Shown: in pieces, positions 16,236-24,215 of the stretch
Layout: each line of letters opens with the position of its first letter
Numbering within the stretch: position 1 is the stretch's first letter
Assembly: GCF_001514115.1 (NCBI RefSeq)
Contig: NZ_KQ948476.1
Span: 60,403 to 124,402 of the forward strand
Reading direction: 5' to 3'
Length of the DNA: 64,000 bases
DNA from: Streptomyces olivochromogenes
GTDB taxonomy: Bacteria; Actinomycetota; Actinomycetes; Streptomycetales; Streptomycetaceae
Notes under the pieces: model-generated
What the model was told of the DNA's origin: nothing
The model's database searches: none
Seen by the model: only the letters and a program-made list of their open reading frames with translations
Translations under genes and position numbers: made by a program

Positions 16236-16439
16236 TCAGGCGGGAACGATGTTCTCGGCCGTCGGGCCCTTCTGACCCTGCGCGATGTCGAAGGTCACCT
16301 TCTGGCCCTCCGACAGCTCGCGGAAGCCCTGGGCGGCGATGTTCGAGTAGTGGGCGAAGACGTCAGCGCCGCCGCCGTCCTGCTCGATGAAGCCGAAGCC
16401 CTTTTCCGCGTTGAACCACTTCACGGTACCGGCAGCCAT
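16236..16439 (-). CDS. CspA-family cold-shock protein
   Basis: 67 aa, ATG with AAGGAG upstream. The whole protein is one cold-shock domain: TVKWFNAEKGFGFIEQDGGG carries the RNP1-type KGFGFI, and DVFAHYSNI is the RNP2-type segment. Length and motifs match the small single-stranded nucleic-acid chaperones of the family. It is transcribed towards the DEAD-box helicase and has its own terminator. Upstream, 16440-16734 (295 bases) is unusually AT-rich for this genome and contains no gene, fitting a long cold-shock leader, although no specific element could be identified. Confidence 0.93.
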   Translation of the reverse strand: MAAGTVKWFNAEKGFGFIEQDGGGADVFAHYSNIAAQGFRELSEGQKVTFDIAQGQKGPTAENIVPA

Positions 16440-16734
16440 GTCAAATCTCCTTCGGGACGGTGTCCGGAGTTCCGCACTGTGCGCACTCCGCGTCGCCGCG
16501 ATGATTATCCCGCCGGAAAATTCGCCGGAGCCGAAAAAGAGCGCCACCAGCAGATGAAGCCGGTGAGGGCACTTGCAAGATTTCGGGAACCACAACTGCA
16601 ACTGAGATCTACAGTAGCACGTTGCGATCGATCGTGTGCGATAAACAACCCCGCACCGCCTGTCGATACAGTCGATGCAGGAAAACTCGTTGCACCTTCC
16701 GTCATTTTCTCACTTCACGGGCACAGATATTGGT

Positions 16735-18180
16735 TCATTCGGCTCCCCGCGATCGCGGGGAGGTCGGGCGACTCGTGTCCTTCTTCGGCCGCGCCGCGTG
16801 GGCCACGAGGAGCAGGAACAGTCCGCAGGTGGCGACCAGGATCCAGCCCGGGCGGGACGCGCGTGCGAGTCCCGCCGGGGCGGTGCCCGCGACCAGGCCG
16901 CCCGCGATGGCTGTGCCGAGCGCGGAGCCGAGCTGACGTGCGGTGGACGTGATCGCTCCGGCCACGCCGGCACGGGTGGCAGGCAGTCCGCTCACCGCGG
17001 TGTTGGTGATGGGCGCGTTGGCGAAGCCGAACCCGACGCCTATGAGCACGTAGGCCGACAAGAGCAGGAGCACGCTCGTGTGCTGGTCGAGCCCGACCAG
17101 GCAGAGTCCGCCCACCGTGATGAAGCCGCCGGCCAGGACCAGCGGCAACCGCGGTCCGGTACGACCGACCAGGCGGCCGGACAGGGGTGCGCAGACGGTC
17201 GCTCCGACAGCCATGGGCAAGGTCGCCACCCCGGCGGCCAGTGGTGTCCATCCTCGGGCGTGCTGCAGGTAAAGGGTGTTGAGCAGGAGCGTCACGTTCA
17301 GGGCGACGAAGACCGCCACCGCGCCCAGCACGGCACTGCTGAAGACCGGATGCCGGTAGAGCCGCAGATCCATCAGCGGCTCGCTCCTGCGGGATTCGGC
17401 CGACACGAATCCGACTGCCGCGACGGCAGCGATCGCGTACGCGACCAGCGCCGGAAGCGACACCCAACCGATGCGCGGTCCCTCGATGAGGACGCCGACC
17501 GAGACGCCGATGACCACGGTCAGCAGGGCCTGTCCCGGGAGGTCGAGCCGCTGTGCCCGCGGTGCCCGGGATTCCGGCACGAACAGCGCGCTCAGCACGA
17601 GGGCGGCCACGATGACCGGTGCGTTGATCCAGAACACCGACCGCCAGCCGAAACCCGCGATGAGGGCGCCGCCCGTGACCGGACCGGCGGCCATGCTGAG
17701 CCCGAAGACCGACGCCCAAACACCGATCGCCTGTGCCCGCTCCCTCGGGTCGGGCATGGCGTTCACCACGATCGCGAGGGCCACGGGACTGAGCATCGAG
17801 GCGCCGATTCCCTGGACAGCGCGGGCAGCGATCAGCACGCCCACCGAAGGGGCGATCGCGCAGACCAGCGAGGCAGCACCGAACACGACCAGGCCGACCT
17901 GGAACACCCGTCGGCGTCCGAACCGGTCCGCCAGCGCGCCGGAGGAGATCAGGAGACTGGCCAGGACGAGCGTGTAGGCGTCCACGGTCCATTCGAGGCT
18001 GCGGGTCCCGATACCCAGACCGTGCCCGATCGCCGGCAGTCCGACATTGACGATGGTGGTGTCCAGGCCCACCAGGAACATGCTCAGACAGCAGACGGCC
18101 AGCACCGTCCAGCGCCTGCGTGCGCTCAGAACGGGCTGAATGGGGTCAAGTGGCTGAAGGGGATGGGTGGTCGCGGTCAC
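16735..18180 (-). CDS. DHA2-type MFS multidrug transporter
   Basis: 481 aa from GTG at 18180 with AGAGG upstream. Fourteen hydrophobic segments are expected; motif A appears as GALADRFGRRRVF after the second segment, and LDTTIVNVGLPAI is the family-typical first helix with the membrane Asp. The 20-bp palindrome CTCCCCGCGATCGCGGGGAG (16743-16762) overlaps the last codons and may be its terminator. It diverges from an XRE-cupin regulator 97 bp away, which probably controls it. Cargo is unknown; an exported drug or metabolite is likely. Confidence 0.9.
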   Translation of the reverse strand: MTATTHPLQPLDPIQPVLSARRRWTVLAVCCLSMFLVGLDTTIVNVGLPAIGHGLGIGTRSLEWTVDAYTLVLASLLISSGALADRFGRRRVFQVGLVVFGAASLVCAIAPSVGVLIAARAVQGIGASMLSPVALAIVVNAMPDPRERAQAIGVWASVFGLSMAAGPVTGGALIAGFGWRSVFWINAPVIVAALVLSALFVPESRAPRAQRLDLPGQALLTVVIGVSVGVLIEGPRIGWVSLPALVAYAIAAVAAVGFVSAESRRSEPLMDLRLYRHPVFSSAVLGAVAVFVALNVTLLLNTLYLQHARGWTPLAAGVATLPMAVGATVCAPLSGRLVGRTGPRLPLVLAGGFITVGGLCLVGLDQHTSVLLLLSAYVLIGVGFGFANAPITNTAVSGLPATRAGVAGAITSTARQLGSALGTAIAGGLVAGTAPAGLARASRPGWILVATCGLFLLLVAHAARPKKDTSRPTSPRSRGAE

Positions 18181-18251
18181 CTGGTACCTCTCACGTCCGG
18201 AAGGGGCTGCCCGGCAAGGCTCGGGCCGGACCACACCTGCCGCCCACCAAA

Positions 18252-18268
18252 TTTGCGAAGGCCGCAAA
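18252..18268. promoter_or_regulatory. Operator between the MFS and XRE-cupin genes
   Basis: TTTGCG-AAGGC-CGCAAA, a perfect 6-bp inverted repeat with 5-base spacer, ends 9 bases before the regulator start, a good position for autorepression. Confidence 0.5.
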
Positions 18269-18277
18269 CTGGACCCC

Positions 18278-18898
18278 ATGGACGCGGAGCTGGAACAGAT
18301 CATCGACGGCATCGGCCCCCGGCTGCGCACGCTCCGCCGGGACCGCGGGCTCACGCTGGAGGCGCTCGCGGCGACGACCGGAATGTCGGTGAGCACGCTG
18401 TCGCGTCTCGAGTCGGGCAAGCGGCGCCCGACCCTGGATTTGCTCATCCCGCTCGCGCGTACGCACCGCGTCGCACTCGACCAGCTGGTGGCCGCGCCGG
18501 CCACCGGTGATCCTCGGGTGCATCTCAAACCCTTGCGCAAGGGCCACGGCAGCGTGCTTGTGCCTCTGACGCAGTACCCGGGTCGGGTGCAGGTGTTCAA
18601 GCAGGTACTGGCTCCCCGCGAGCCGGCGTTGGTGACCCATGACGGTTACGAGTGGCTCTACGTCCTCGCGGGCGACCTGCGCCTCATCCTCGGAGAGCGG
18701 GACTGCACACTCCACCCGGGCGAAGTGGCCGAGTTCGACACCAGAGAACCGCACTGGTTCGGTCCGGCGAACACCAGCGCCGTCGAAATCCTGCACCTGT
18801 TCGGACCGCGAGGCGATCAAGCCGTGGTCCGCGCGAAACCCTCCCCATCCGGTTCCGACCGGGCGGCCGCCACCACCCCGCCGTCGACAACGTCATGA
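18278..18898 (+). CDS. XRE-family regulator with cupin domain
   Basis: 206 aa from the ATG at 18278. Residues ~10-66 form a helix-turn-helix (LRTLRRDRGLTLEALAATTGMSVSTLSRLESGKRRP). The C-terminal half is a small beta-barrel cupin (THDGYEWLYVLAGDLRLILGE, then PHWFGPANTS), which in relatives senses a small ligand. It is divergent from the MFS pump and very likely its regulator. The TTTGCG inverted repeat directly in front of it is the candidate binding site. Confidence 0.85.
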   Translation: MDAELEQIIDGIGPRLRTLRRDRGLTLEALAATTGMSVSTLSRLESGKRRPTLDLLIPLARTHRVALDQLVAAPATGDPRVHLKPLRKGHGSVLVPLTQYPGRVQVFKQVLAPREPALVTHDGYEWLYVLAGDLRLILGERDCTLHPGEVAEFDTREPHWFGPANTSAVEILHLFGPRGDQAVVRAKPSPSGSDRAAATTPPSTTS

Positions 18899-18944
18899 GT
18901 CACAACACCCGGTCCGTCGGGCGTACTCCGACCCGTCGTCGCCG

Positions 18945-19784
18945 TCATTCGCCCGCGGGGAAGTCCGCCGAGCGGCTGATGTCGGCCCACCGCTCGGCTT
19001 CGGCGGCACGGGTACGGGAGGCCTTGGCCGCCATCTCGACGGCTCCGGCGCCGAGCAGCAGGCGCAGCGGCGGCTCGTCCAGGCCGACGAGGTCGGTGAT
19101 GATCTCGGCTGCCCGGGCCGGGTCTCCGGGCCAGGTGGCGGCGGTCTGTTCGCGGTAGCGGTTCATCGCGCCAACGGTCCCTTCGTAGGCAGGACTTACG
19201 GGCAGGGCGGTCATGGACGAGCCGCCCCAGTCGGTGCGGAAGCCACCGGGCTCGATGATGGTGACCTTGATACCGAGAGGCCCGACCTCGGCGTTGAGGA
19301 CCTCTGAGAAGCCTTCGACTGCGAACTTCGCGGTCTGGTAGGCGCTCAGGCCCGGTGATCCGCCCACGCGTCCGCCGATGGAGGAGAACTGGAGGAAGTG
19401 GCCGGAACCCTGTTGGCGGAGTACGGGCAGGGCAGCCTTGGTGACGTTGACGACGCCGAACAGGTTCGTCTCGATCTGGGCCCGGAAGTCGTCGTCCGGC
19501 ATGTCCTCGATGGCGGCGCTGTTGGCGTACCCGGCGTTGTTCACGACGACGTCGAGGCTGCCGAAGGCGTCCAGGGCCAGTTGCACGGCGGCGCGGGCGG
19601 CTGCCGGATCGGTGACGTCGAGGGCGACGGCGCGGACCCGGTCGCCGTAGCGCTCGACGAGGTCCTTGAGGTGTTCGGGGCGGCGGGCAGTGGCCACGAC
19701 TCGGTGGCCGTTGTCGAGGACGTGGCGGGCGAGTGCCCTGCCGAAGCCGCGGGAGCTGCCGGTGATGAGCCAGGTCTTGGTCAT
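18945..19784 (-). CDS. Short-chain dehydrogenase/reductase
   Basis: 279 aa, ATG at 19784. NAD(P)-binding motif TGSSRGFG at residues 8-15; NNAG near 88; catalytic Ser in FSSIGG and Y-x-x-x-K in AYQTAKFAVEG; the RTDWGGSSM segment is typical of classical SDRs of the YkvO/oxidoreductase type. Substrate cannot be told. It is divergent from a TetR regulator with paired repeat elements in the 127-bp gap, so it is likely repressed by that protein. Confidence 0.9.
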   Translation of the reverse strand: MTKTWLITGSSRGFGRALARHVLDNGHRVVATARRPEHLKDLVERYGDRVRAVALDVTDPAAARAAVQLALDAFGSLDVVVNNAGYANSAAIEDMPDDDFRAQIETNLFGVVNVTKAALPVLRQQGSGHFLQFSSIGGRVGGSPGLSAYQTAKFAVEGFSEVLNAEVGPLGIKVTIIEPGGFRTDWGGSSMTALPVSPAYEGTVGAMNRYREQTAATWPGDPARAAEIITDLVGLDEPPLRLLLGAGAVEMAAKASRTRAAEAERWADISRSADFPAGE

Positions 19785-19837
19785 GAGATGTCTTCGCTTC
19801 CGGGATGGCGCTGGCCGCAGGGCTGGACCCTGCTAAC

Positions 19838-19892
19838 TAAACAGTCATTTATATAGTGCGGCCGGCCGTGAGGTGTGTCAAATAAACAGTTA
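19838..19892. promoter_or_regulatory. Repeated element between SDR and TetR genes
   Basis: TAAACAGTCA (19838-19847) and TAAACAGTTA (19883-19892) are direct repeats 45 bases apart in an AT-rich divergent region, each overlapping a promoter-like stretch (TATATAG at 19850). They are candidate TetR sites. Confidence 0.45.
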
Positions 19893-19911
19893 GTTGCACT
19901 ACTCTGGGGTC

Positions 19912-20523
19912 ATGCCCCAGCACCAGCCCCCGGCCCGCCCCCGGGACTCCGAGGCCTCCAAGGCCCGCCTGCTCAAAGCCGCGACGGACGAGTTCGCGGC
20001 CCGCGGCATCGCCGGTGCCCGAGTGGATCGCATAGGCGCCGCGGCAGAGGTGAACAAGGCCCTCATCTACACGTACTTCGGCAACAAGGAGCAGTTGTTC
20101 GACGCCGTCATGGATGCGCATGTCGCCCGCGTCCTCGACGAGGTCCCCTTCACGCCCGAGGACCTGCCGGGCTACGCGGGCCGCCTGTTCGACTTCCTCC
20201 TCGCCAACCCGCACCAGCTCCGGCTGGCCACCTGGCACCGCCTCGAACGCTCGGGCACCGACCACGAGCCTCAAGGGCTGGGAACCTCCATGCGGCAGAA
20301 GACCGCCGCGATCACCCAGGCGCAGACGGCCGGCCTGCTGACCACGACCTTCACCCCTGAAGACCTGCTCGTCTTCACCCTCGCCCTCGCCAACGCATGG
20401 ATGCCCACCAGCCCCATGGCCACCAACGACCAGGCGGCCGAGCAGACCCGACAGCACCGAGCCGCGGTCGTCGAGGCCGTCCGACGCCTCGTCGCGGGAA
20501 TCCCGACGACACAGGCTTCTTGA
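19912..20523 (+). CDS. TetR-family transcriptional regulator
   Basis: 203 aa from the ATG at 19912; a TTG 18 bases upstream is in frame but less likely. The N-terminal domain shows AATDEFAARGIAGARVDRIGAAAEV-type helices with the recognition segment NKALIYTYFGNKEQLF. The C-terminal part is the usual helical ligand domain (family relatives are annotated TetR_C). Its position back-to-back with the SDR gene suggests it represses that gene and itself. Confidence 0.88.
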   Translation: MPQHQPPARPRDSEASKARLLKAATDEFAARGIAGARVDRIGAAAEVNKALIYTYFGNKEQLFDAVMDAHVARVLDEVPFTPEDLPGYAGRLFDFLLANPHQLRLATWHRLERSGTDHEPQGLGTSMRQKTAAITQAQTAGLLTTTFTPEDLLVFTLALANAWMPTSPMATNDQAAEQTRQHRAAVVEAVRRLVAGIPTTQAS

Positions 20524-20657
20524 CGACACAGGCTCCTTGAGGAAACGCGGAGGCCGAGGAATCCGCCGCGGCGCGGGCGGCGGTCGCCGGCGGGGCCATG
20601 GCGCCGACGTCTCCACAACGTGACGTCCGAATCCCGCCGGGCGAGGCGGTCCGCAAG

Positions 20658-20696
20658 CCGCAAGGTGGGGGGTGACATCCCGCAAGGTGGGGGGTG
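20658..20696. repeat. 22-bp-spaced direct repeat upstream of the Ada-like gene
   Basis: CCGCAAGGTGGGGGGTG occurs at 20658-20674 and again at 20680-20696. It lies 50-90 bases before the 20746 start and may be a regulatory repeat; no partner is known. Confidence 0.5.
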
Positions 20697-20745
20697 CGAC
20701 ACCACTGACGCCCCCTTGGCCTTGGGCAGGAAGGGATCGGGATCG

Positions 20746-21039
20746 ATGACGCCCGTCGCCGCGCACCGCACGTACACACTGCTCGGCCCGGACGGGCGGC
20801 TCTGCCGGAGCGGCACCCCGGGCACACTCGGCGGACACCGGCGCGGGCGCCTCTACGGGCGTCTCGACTGCCCTTCCGCCCTGCGGGCCATCGCCCGCGG
20901 CCACTACACCGAGCACCGCGTGTTCTTCGCGGACGAGGCCACCGCGATCGCAGCCGGATACCGGCCCTGCGCGGTCTGCCTGCCCGACGAGTACGCCCGC
21001 TGGAAAACGACCCGAGAGAGCAGCAGCGCCTCGTCATGA
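20746..21039 (+). CDS. Ada-like metal-binding-domain protein
   Basis: 97 aa from ATG at 20746, with AGGAAGGG about 10 bases upstream; a longer frame from 20620 runs through the repeat and is unlikely. The sequence YTLLGPDGRLCRSG, LYGRLDCPSALRAI and the C-x-x-C pair in RPCAVCLPDEY resembles the N-terminal Cys4 zinc domain of Ada DNA-repair proteins, without the methyltransferase or AraC parts. Such stand-alone domains are common in Streptomyces and of unknown function. Its TGA overlaps the next ATG (ATGA). Confidence 0.75.
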   Translation: MTPVAAHRTYTLLGPDGRLCRSGTPGTLGGHRRGRLYGRLDCPSALRAIARGHYTEHRVFFADEATAIAAGYRPCAVCLPDEYARWKTTRESSSASS

Positions 21040-21575
21040 GCATCCTCGCCGAGCGGGAGCGGTCCCGCTCACCCCTGATCGGTGCCGCCGAGTTGGCCGA
21101 GTTCGGCGACCTGCCCGCACCCACGCCGCACACGGAGGCCGAACTCGCGGCCCTCATGGGCCTGTTGACGGTTGTGAAGCCACGGATCGAGACCGTGACC
21201 ATCGGCCACAGCCGCGATGCGGTTTCCCTGGCGGCCGCCGAAGCCTTCGCCGCCGCGTGGGAGGCGCGGGGCGGACAGGTCCTCGCGTCGGTGGACTGGC
21301 CGGAGACCGCCGCGTCCTGGCTGCGCCCCGCCAGAAGGCTGACTGCCGAGGCACCCGACGCCTGGGTCGTCGCCGCGGCCCCGCTCGGCTTCGCCCAACT
21401 CGCCCGCCGTCTGCGTCACTCCACCGACTGGGACCCGGCGCGCACCTTCGCCTTCGCCTCACTGCGGGACTCCCGACTCCCCGCGCTCGCAGGCCCGGAC
21501 ATCGTGCACGGCCTGCGCGGGGCGACCACCGACGGCGGTACCTGGCATGTCCGCCACCGCTGGGTCATGTCCTAG
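21036..21575 (+). CDS. Uncharacterised protein coupled to the Ada-like gene
   Basis: 179 aa, starting in an ATGA overlap with the Ada-like gene, so the two are translated together. No named domain recognised. The middle (VTIGHSRDAVSLAAAEAFAAAWEARGG, then VLASVDWPETAASWL) looks like an alpha/beta Rossmann-like or periplasmic-binding-like fold, but there is no signal peptide. It ends three bases into the convergent DJ-1 gene. Confidence 0.7.
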   Translation: MSILAERERSRSPLIGAAELAEFGDLPAPTPHTEAELAALMGLLTVVKPRIETVTIGHSRDAVSLAAAEAFAAAWEARGGQVLASVDWPETAASWLRPARRLTAEAPDAWVVAAAPLGFAQLARRLRHSTDWDPARTFAFASLRDSRLPALAGPDIVHGLRGATTDGGTWHVRHRWVMS

Positions 21576-22222
21576 GTCACGAGAGACCGTGCCGAGCCGG
21601 AACGACTCACCCCGTTGGCGCTGGCCTGCGGTTCGTGGCCGTTGCGGCGGGCGTAGACGACCATGTCCCGCGCCACCTGGGCGGCGAGTGCGGGACCGTG
21701 GCGGACGGCCAGCAGGTGCAGCGCCAGGTCGATGCCGCTGGCGATGCCGGCCGACGTCACCACCCGGTCGTCGGTGGTGAACAGCACATCCCGCACCACG
21801 ATCGCCCGGGGGTGGCGGGCCGCCAGCTCGTCCTGGAGGTGGTGGTGCGTGGTGCACCTGCGCCCGTCCAGCAGCCCAGCCCTGCCCAGGGCCTCGGCCC
21901 CGGCACACACGCTGGCGACGGCGCCCCCGGCGGTGTGGTGGGCGCGCAGCCGCTCCAGCACGTACCGGCTCAGCTCGGGGCCGCCGCGCAGTGTGGACGC
22001 CCTCCACCCCGGCACCACCACCAGGTCGTCGGCGCTCAGCTCCGGCCACTTGGTGTGGGCGGCCAGCGGCAGGCCCTGGGCGCTGCACACCTGTTCCTGG
22101 TCGGCGACGTAGCTCAGCCGGTAGGGCTGTCCGAAGTCACCCGCCATGCTGAAGACCTGGGCCGGTCCGGCGAGGTCGAGCAGGTGGACGCCGGGTACGA
22201 GGACGAAGACGACATGGCTCAC
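21572..22222 (-). CDS. DJ-1/PfpI (GATase1-like) family protein
   Basis: 216 aa from GTG at 22222, which overlaps the upstream stop (GTGA). The nucleophile elbow is ASVCAGAEALG, and DLAGPAQVFSMAG plus VVVPGW are the conserved acid and glycine regions of the DJ-1/PfpI fold. Related proteins form the N-terminal half of GlxA-type AraC regulators, but no HTH follows here. Function is probably hydrolysis or glyoxalase-type chemistry on a small molecule (inference). Coupled with the isochorismatase-like gene. Confidence 0.83.
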   Translation of the reverse strand: MSHVVFVLVPGVHLLDLAGPAQVFSMAGDFGQPYRLSYVADQEQVCSAQGLPLAAHTKWPELSADDLVVVPGWRASTLRGGPELSRYVLERLRAHHTAGGAVASVCAGAEALGRAGLLDGRRCTTHHHLQDELAARHPRAIVVRDVLFTTDDRVVTSAGIASGIDLALHLLAVRHGPALAAQVARDMVVYARRNGHEPQASANGVSRSGSARSLVT

Positions 22223-22770
22223 GCCTCGGATGCTCCCAGCTCCGCCTCCCGTTCGGCCACCGTGGAGATCCGGGCGAACCGGTCGCGCAGGACGGCCTCC
22301 GTGCGCTCGATGATCGCGTCGGCGCTCAGGTCGCCGATCGGATTGGTGGTGGTGGCGTCGGTGACGAAGACCATCCGGTATCCGAGGTCGCTTCCCACCC
22401 GGGTGGTGGTTTCCACGCACTGCTCGGTACGGATGCCGCAGACCGTCAGCTCGCGCACGCCCGCCTCGGTGAGCAGTTGTTGCAGATGGGTGGTGGTGAA
22501 GGCGTTGTGGGAGGTCTTGTGCAGGACCGGCTCACCGGACCGCGGCTGCTCCAGTTCGTCCAGCAGGCGGACGTGCCCCTGGGCCGGGTCGAAGACGCCG
22601 CCGCTGCCGGGCTCCGTGTGGAGGACCCAGACGACCAGGTCGCCGTTGGCGCGGGCGAGTCGCACCAGACGGTTGACCGGTTCCGCGATCTCCGGATTGG
22701 CGATCTGCTCCCACAGCGGGCGGGCTCGGAAGGATTCCTGGACATCGATCACGATCAGCGCTCGGTTCAT
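22219..22770 (-). CDS. Isochorismatase-family cysteine hydrolase
   Basis: 183 aa from ATG at 22770 with GGGAGG in front; an in-frame extension to 22827 is rejected for lack of a ribosome site. The catalytic triad of the family is visible: Asp in LIVIDVQESF, Lys in LHKTSHNAF and Cys in CGIRTEQCVETT with a cis-peptide-type motif. Enzymes of this fold hydrolyse small amides or vinyl ethers. Its stop overlaps the DJ-1 gene start, so the pair probably acts in one pathway. Confidence 0.86.
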   Translation of the reverse strand: MNRALIVIDVQESFRARPLWEQIANPEIAEPVNRLVRLARANGDLVVWVLHTEPGSGGVFDPAQGHVRLLDELEQPRSGEPVLHKTSHNAFTTTHLQQLLTEAGVRELTVCGIRTEQCVETTTRVGSDLGYRMVFVTDATTTNPIGDLSADAIIERTEAVLRDRFARISTVAEREAELGASEA

Positions 22771-22941
22771 GCCTCCCATTCTGACCTGGCCGGATACCGG
22801 ATCAGCAGGCCTGATCCAGGCCGGCACCGGAACGATCCGGTCAGCGGTGTGAGGGCTCGGGGTGAGGACTCGGTGCGAGGGCTCGCGGAAAATGAGACGC
22901 GGCGTGCCGACGGGCCGCGCGCGACCCTGCCGGCCGGCCTC

Positions 22942-23364
22942 TCAGTACGCCGCGAGCCCCGCGACGAGTTGACGGCCGGTCACCAACTCGGGCTCGATGC
23001 GGATGAAGACCTCCCCGGGTGAGGCCACCCATGAGCGCGGGCCGGTCCGGGCCAGCCGCCCGTGCTCCGCGGGATCGGTCACCACCGTCGCGCGGCCGGT
23101 GACCACGACACTCCAGCCGGAGTGCGCCGTCGCGTCCACCTCGTCCGCTTCGAAGGCGATCACCACGCCGTCGACCGCGGCGGCCAGTTCCGAATCGGCG
23201 GAAGTACGCATCAGTACCGCGGAGTCGACGTCCAGGCAGAAGTTGACCGGCAGCACCGCGGGCAGGGCATGGCGCGTGTGGACGACGCGACCGATCGGTG
23301 CCCCCTCCAGCAGGCGCAGGCACTCCTCGCGGCCGAGTTCACGGAAGCCGTCGTTGGTGTTCAT
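22942..23364 (-). CDS. Pyridoxamine-5'-phosphate-oxidase-like (split-barrel flavin) protein
   Basis: 140 aa from ATG at 23364. LGREECLRLLEGAPIGRVVHTRHALPAVLPVNFCLD and WSVVVTGRATVVTDP are typical of the small FMN- or F420-binding split-barrel proteins (PPOX family). Such genes are frequent members of DevR/OsdR dormancy clusters in actinobacteria, and this one starts the stress island of this window. Substrate unknown. Confidence 0.85.
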   Translation of the reverse strand: MNTNDGFRELGREECLRLLEGAPIGRVVHTRHALPAVLPVNFCLDVDSAVLMRTSADSELAAAVDGVVIAFEADEVDATAHSGWSVVVTGRATVVTDPAEHGRLARTGPRSWVASPGEVFIRIEPELVTGRQLVAGLAAY

Positions 23365-23485
23365 CGCCGGGTCCAACCTTCACGGGGTACAGCGCTACGC
23401 GTTTCAGCGTGTGGGGTGGCGGGCGCCGGGAAGAGGGCCCACCGGCACGGGGCGGCCGAAGAGCGACGCCCCTCGATGCCGGCGG

Positions 23486-24172
23486 TCAGGGCACATCGAT
23501 CCGGCGACCGGTGACGGCGACCGGATCGACGCACACCCACAGGGACCGCTCGCCGCCCGCCCACGGATCGCTGTACGCGCGTTCCTCCAGCCGACGCGCC
23601 GCGTCCGCGTCCGTCACGGCCCTCGCGCGGCCCCGCACGAGCACGCTCCAGCCCTGGCTGAGCGCCTCGTCGATGTGGTCCACCTCGAAGGCCACGTCGG
23701 TTCCGACGGCCTTGGCGGCAGTCGTGTCCGGTGCCGTCCGGAAAGCGATCGCACCGTCGACGACGCTGTAGTTGAGGGGGACGATCAGCGGCCCTTCGGC
23801 GGTCTCTGTCGCCAGCCTTCCCACACCGTGTGTCGACAGCCGCGCCCGGCACTCCTCCGCGCTCAATTCGATCAGCTGGGCGTGGTGGGCGGCTCGGCCG
23901 GTCCCGGATGGCAGGTCCGCCTCGCCACCGCGCAGGGCCTCGACGCTGGTCTCGAGGACGTCGGCAAGTCTGATGAGAACGCCGACGCCCGGCGTGGCGG
24001 TCGACTGTTCCTCCAGGTACCGGACGTAGCCGGGAGCCGTGCCCGCCCGGTTGGCGGTCTCCTCCCGAGTCAGTCCCAGTTCCTCACGCCGTCGGGCGAT
24101 ACGGCGCCCGATGTCGCCCCGCGCGCTGTCCGCGGTGGCCGAGACGGCGTTCGGCTGTGTCTGTTCACTCAT
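23486..24172 (-). CDS. XRE-type HTH fused to a PPOX split-barrel domain
   Basis: 228 aa, ATG at 24172 with AGGAGG upstream. Residues ~20-82 are an XRE helix-turn-helix (IARRREELGLTREETANRAGTAPGYVRYLEE). Residues ~95-226 are a split-barrel flavin domain (LSAEECRARLSTHGVGRLATE, WSVLVRGRARAVTD, and the C-terminal VCVDPVAVTGRRI). The second half is a paralogue of the 140-aa protein downstream. The fusion suggests a regulator that senses a flavin or redox state, or a DNA-tethered flavoenzyme; both are inferences. Confidence 0.85.
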   Translation of the reverse strand: MSEQTQPNAVSATADSARGDIGRRIARRREELGLTREETANRAGTAPGYVRYLEEQSTATPGVGVLIRLADVLETSVEALRGGEADLPSGTGRAAHHAQLIELSAEECRARLSTHGVGRLATETAEGPLIVPLNYSVVDGAIAFRTAPDTTAAKAVGTDVAFEVDHIDEALSQGWSVLVRGRARAVTDADAARRLEERAYSDPWAGGERSLWVCVDPVAVTGRRIDVP

Positions 24173-24215
24173 GGCCGTTCACTTCCTCCTGTCAGGGCGT
24201 CCTGACCGTCAGGCT

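Noticed and set aside
16675..18510. 611-codon + strand frame across the MFS gene
   Set aside because: Shadow of a 14-helix transporter gene on the other strand.
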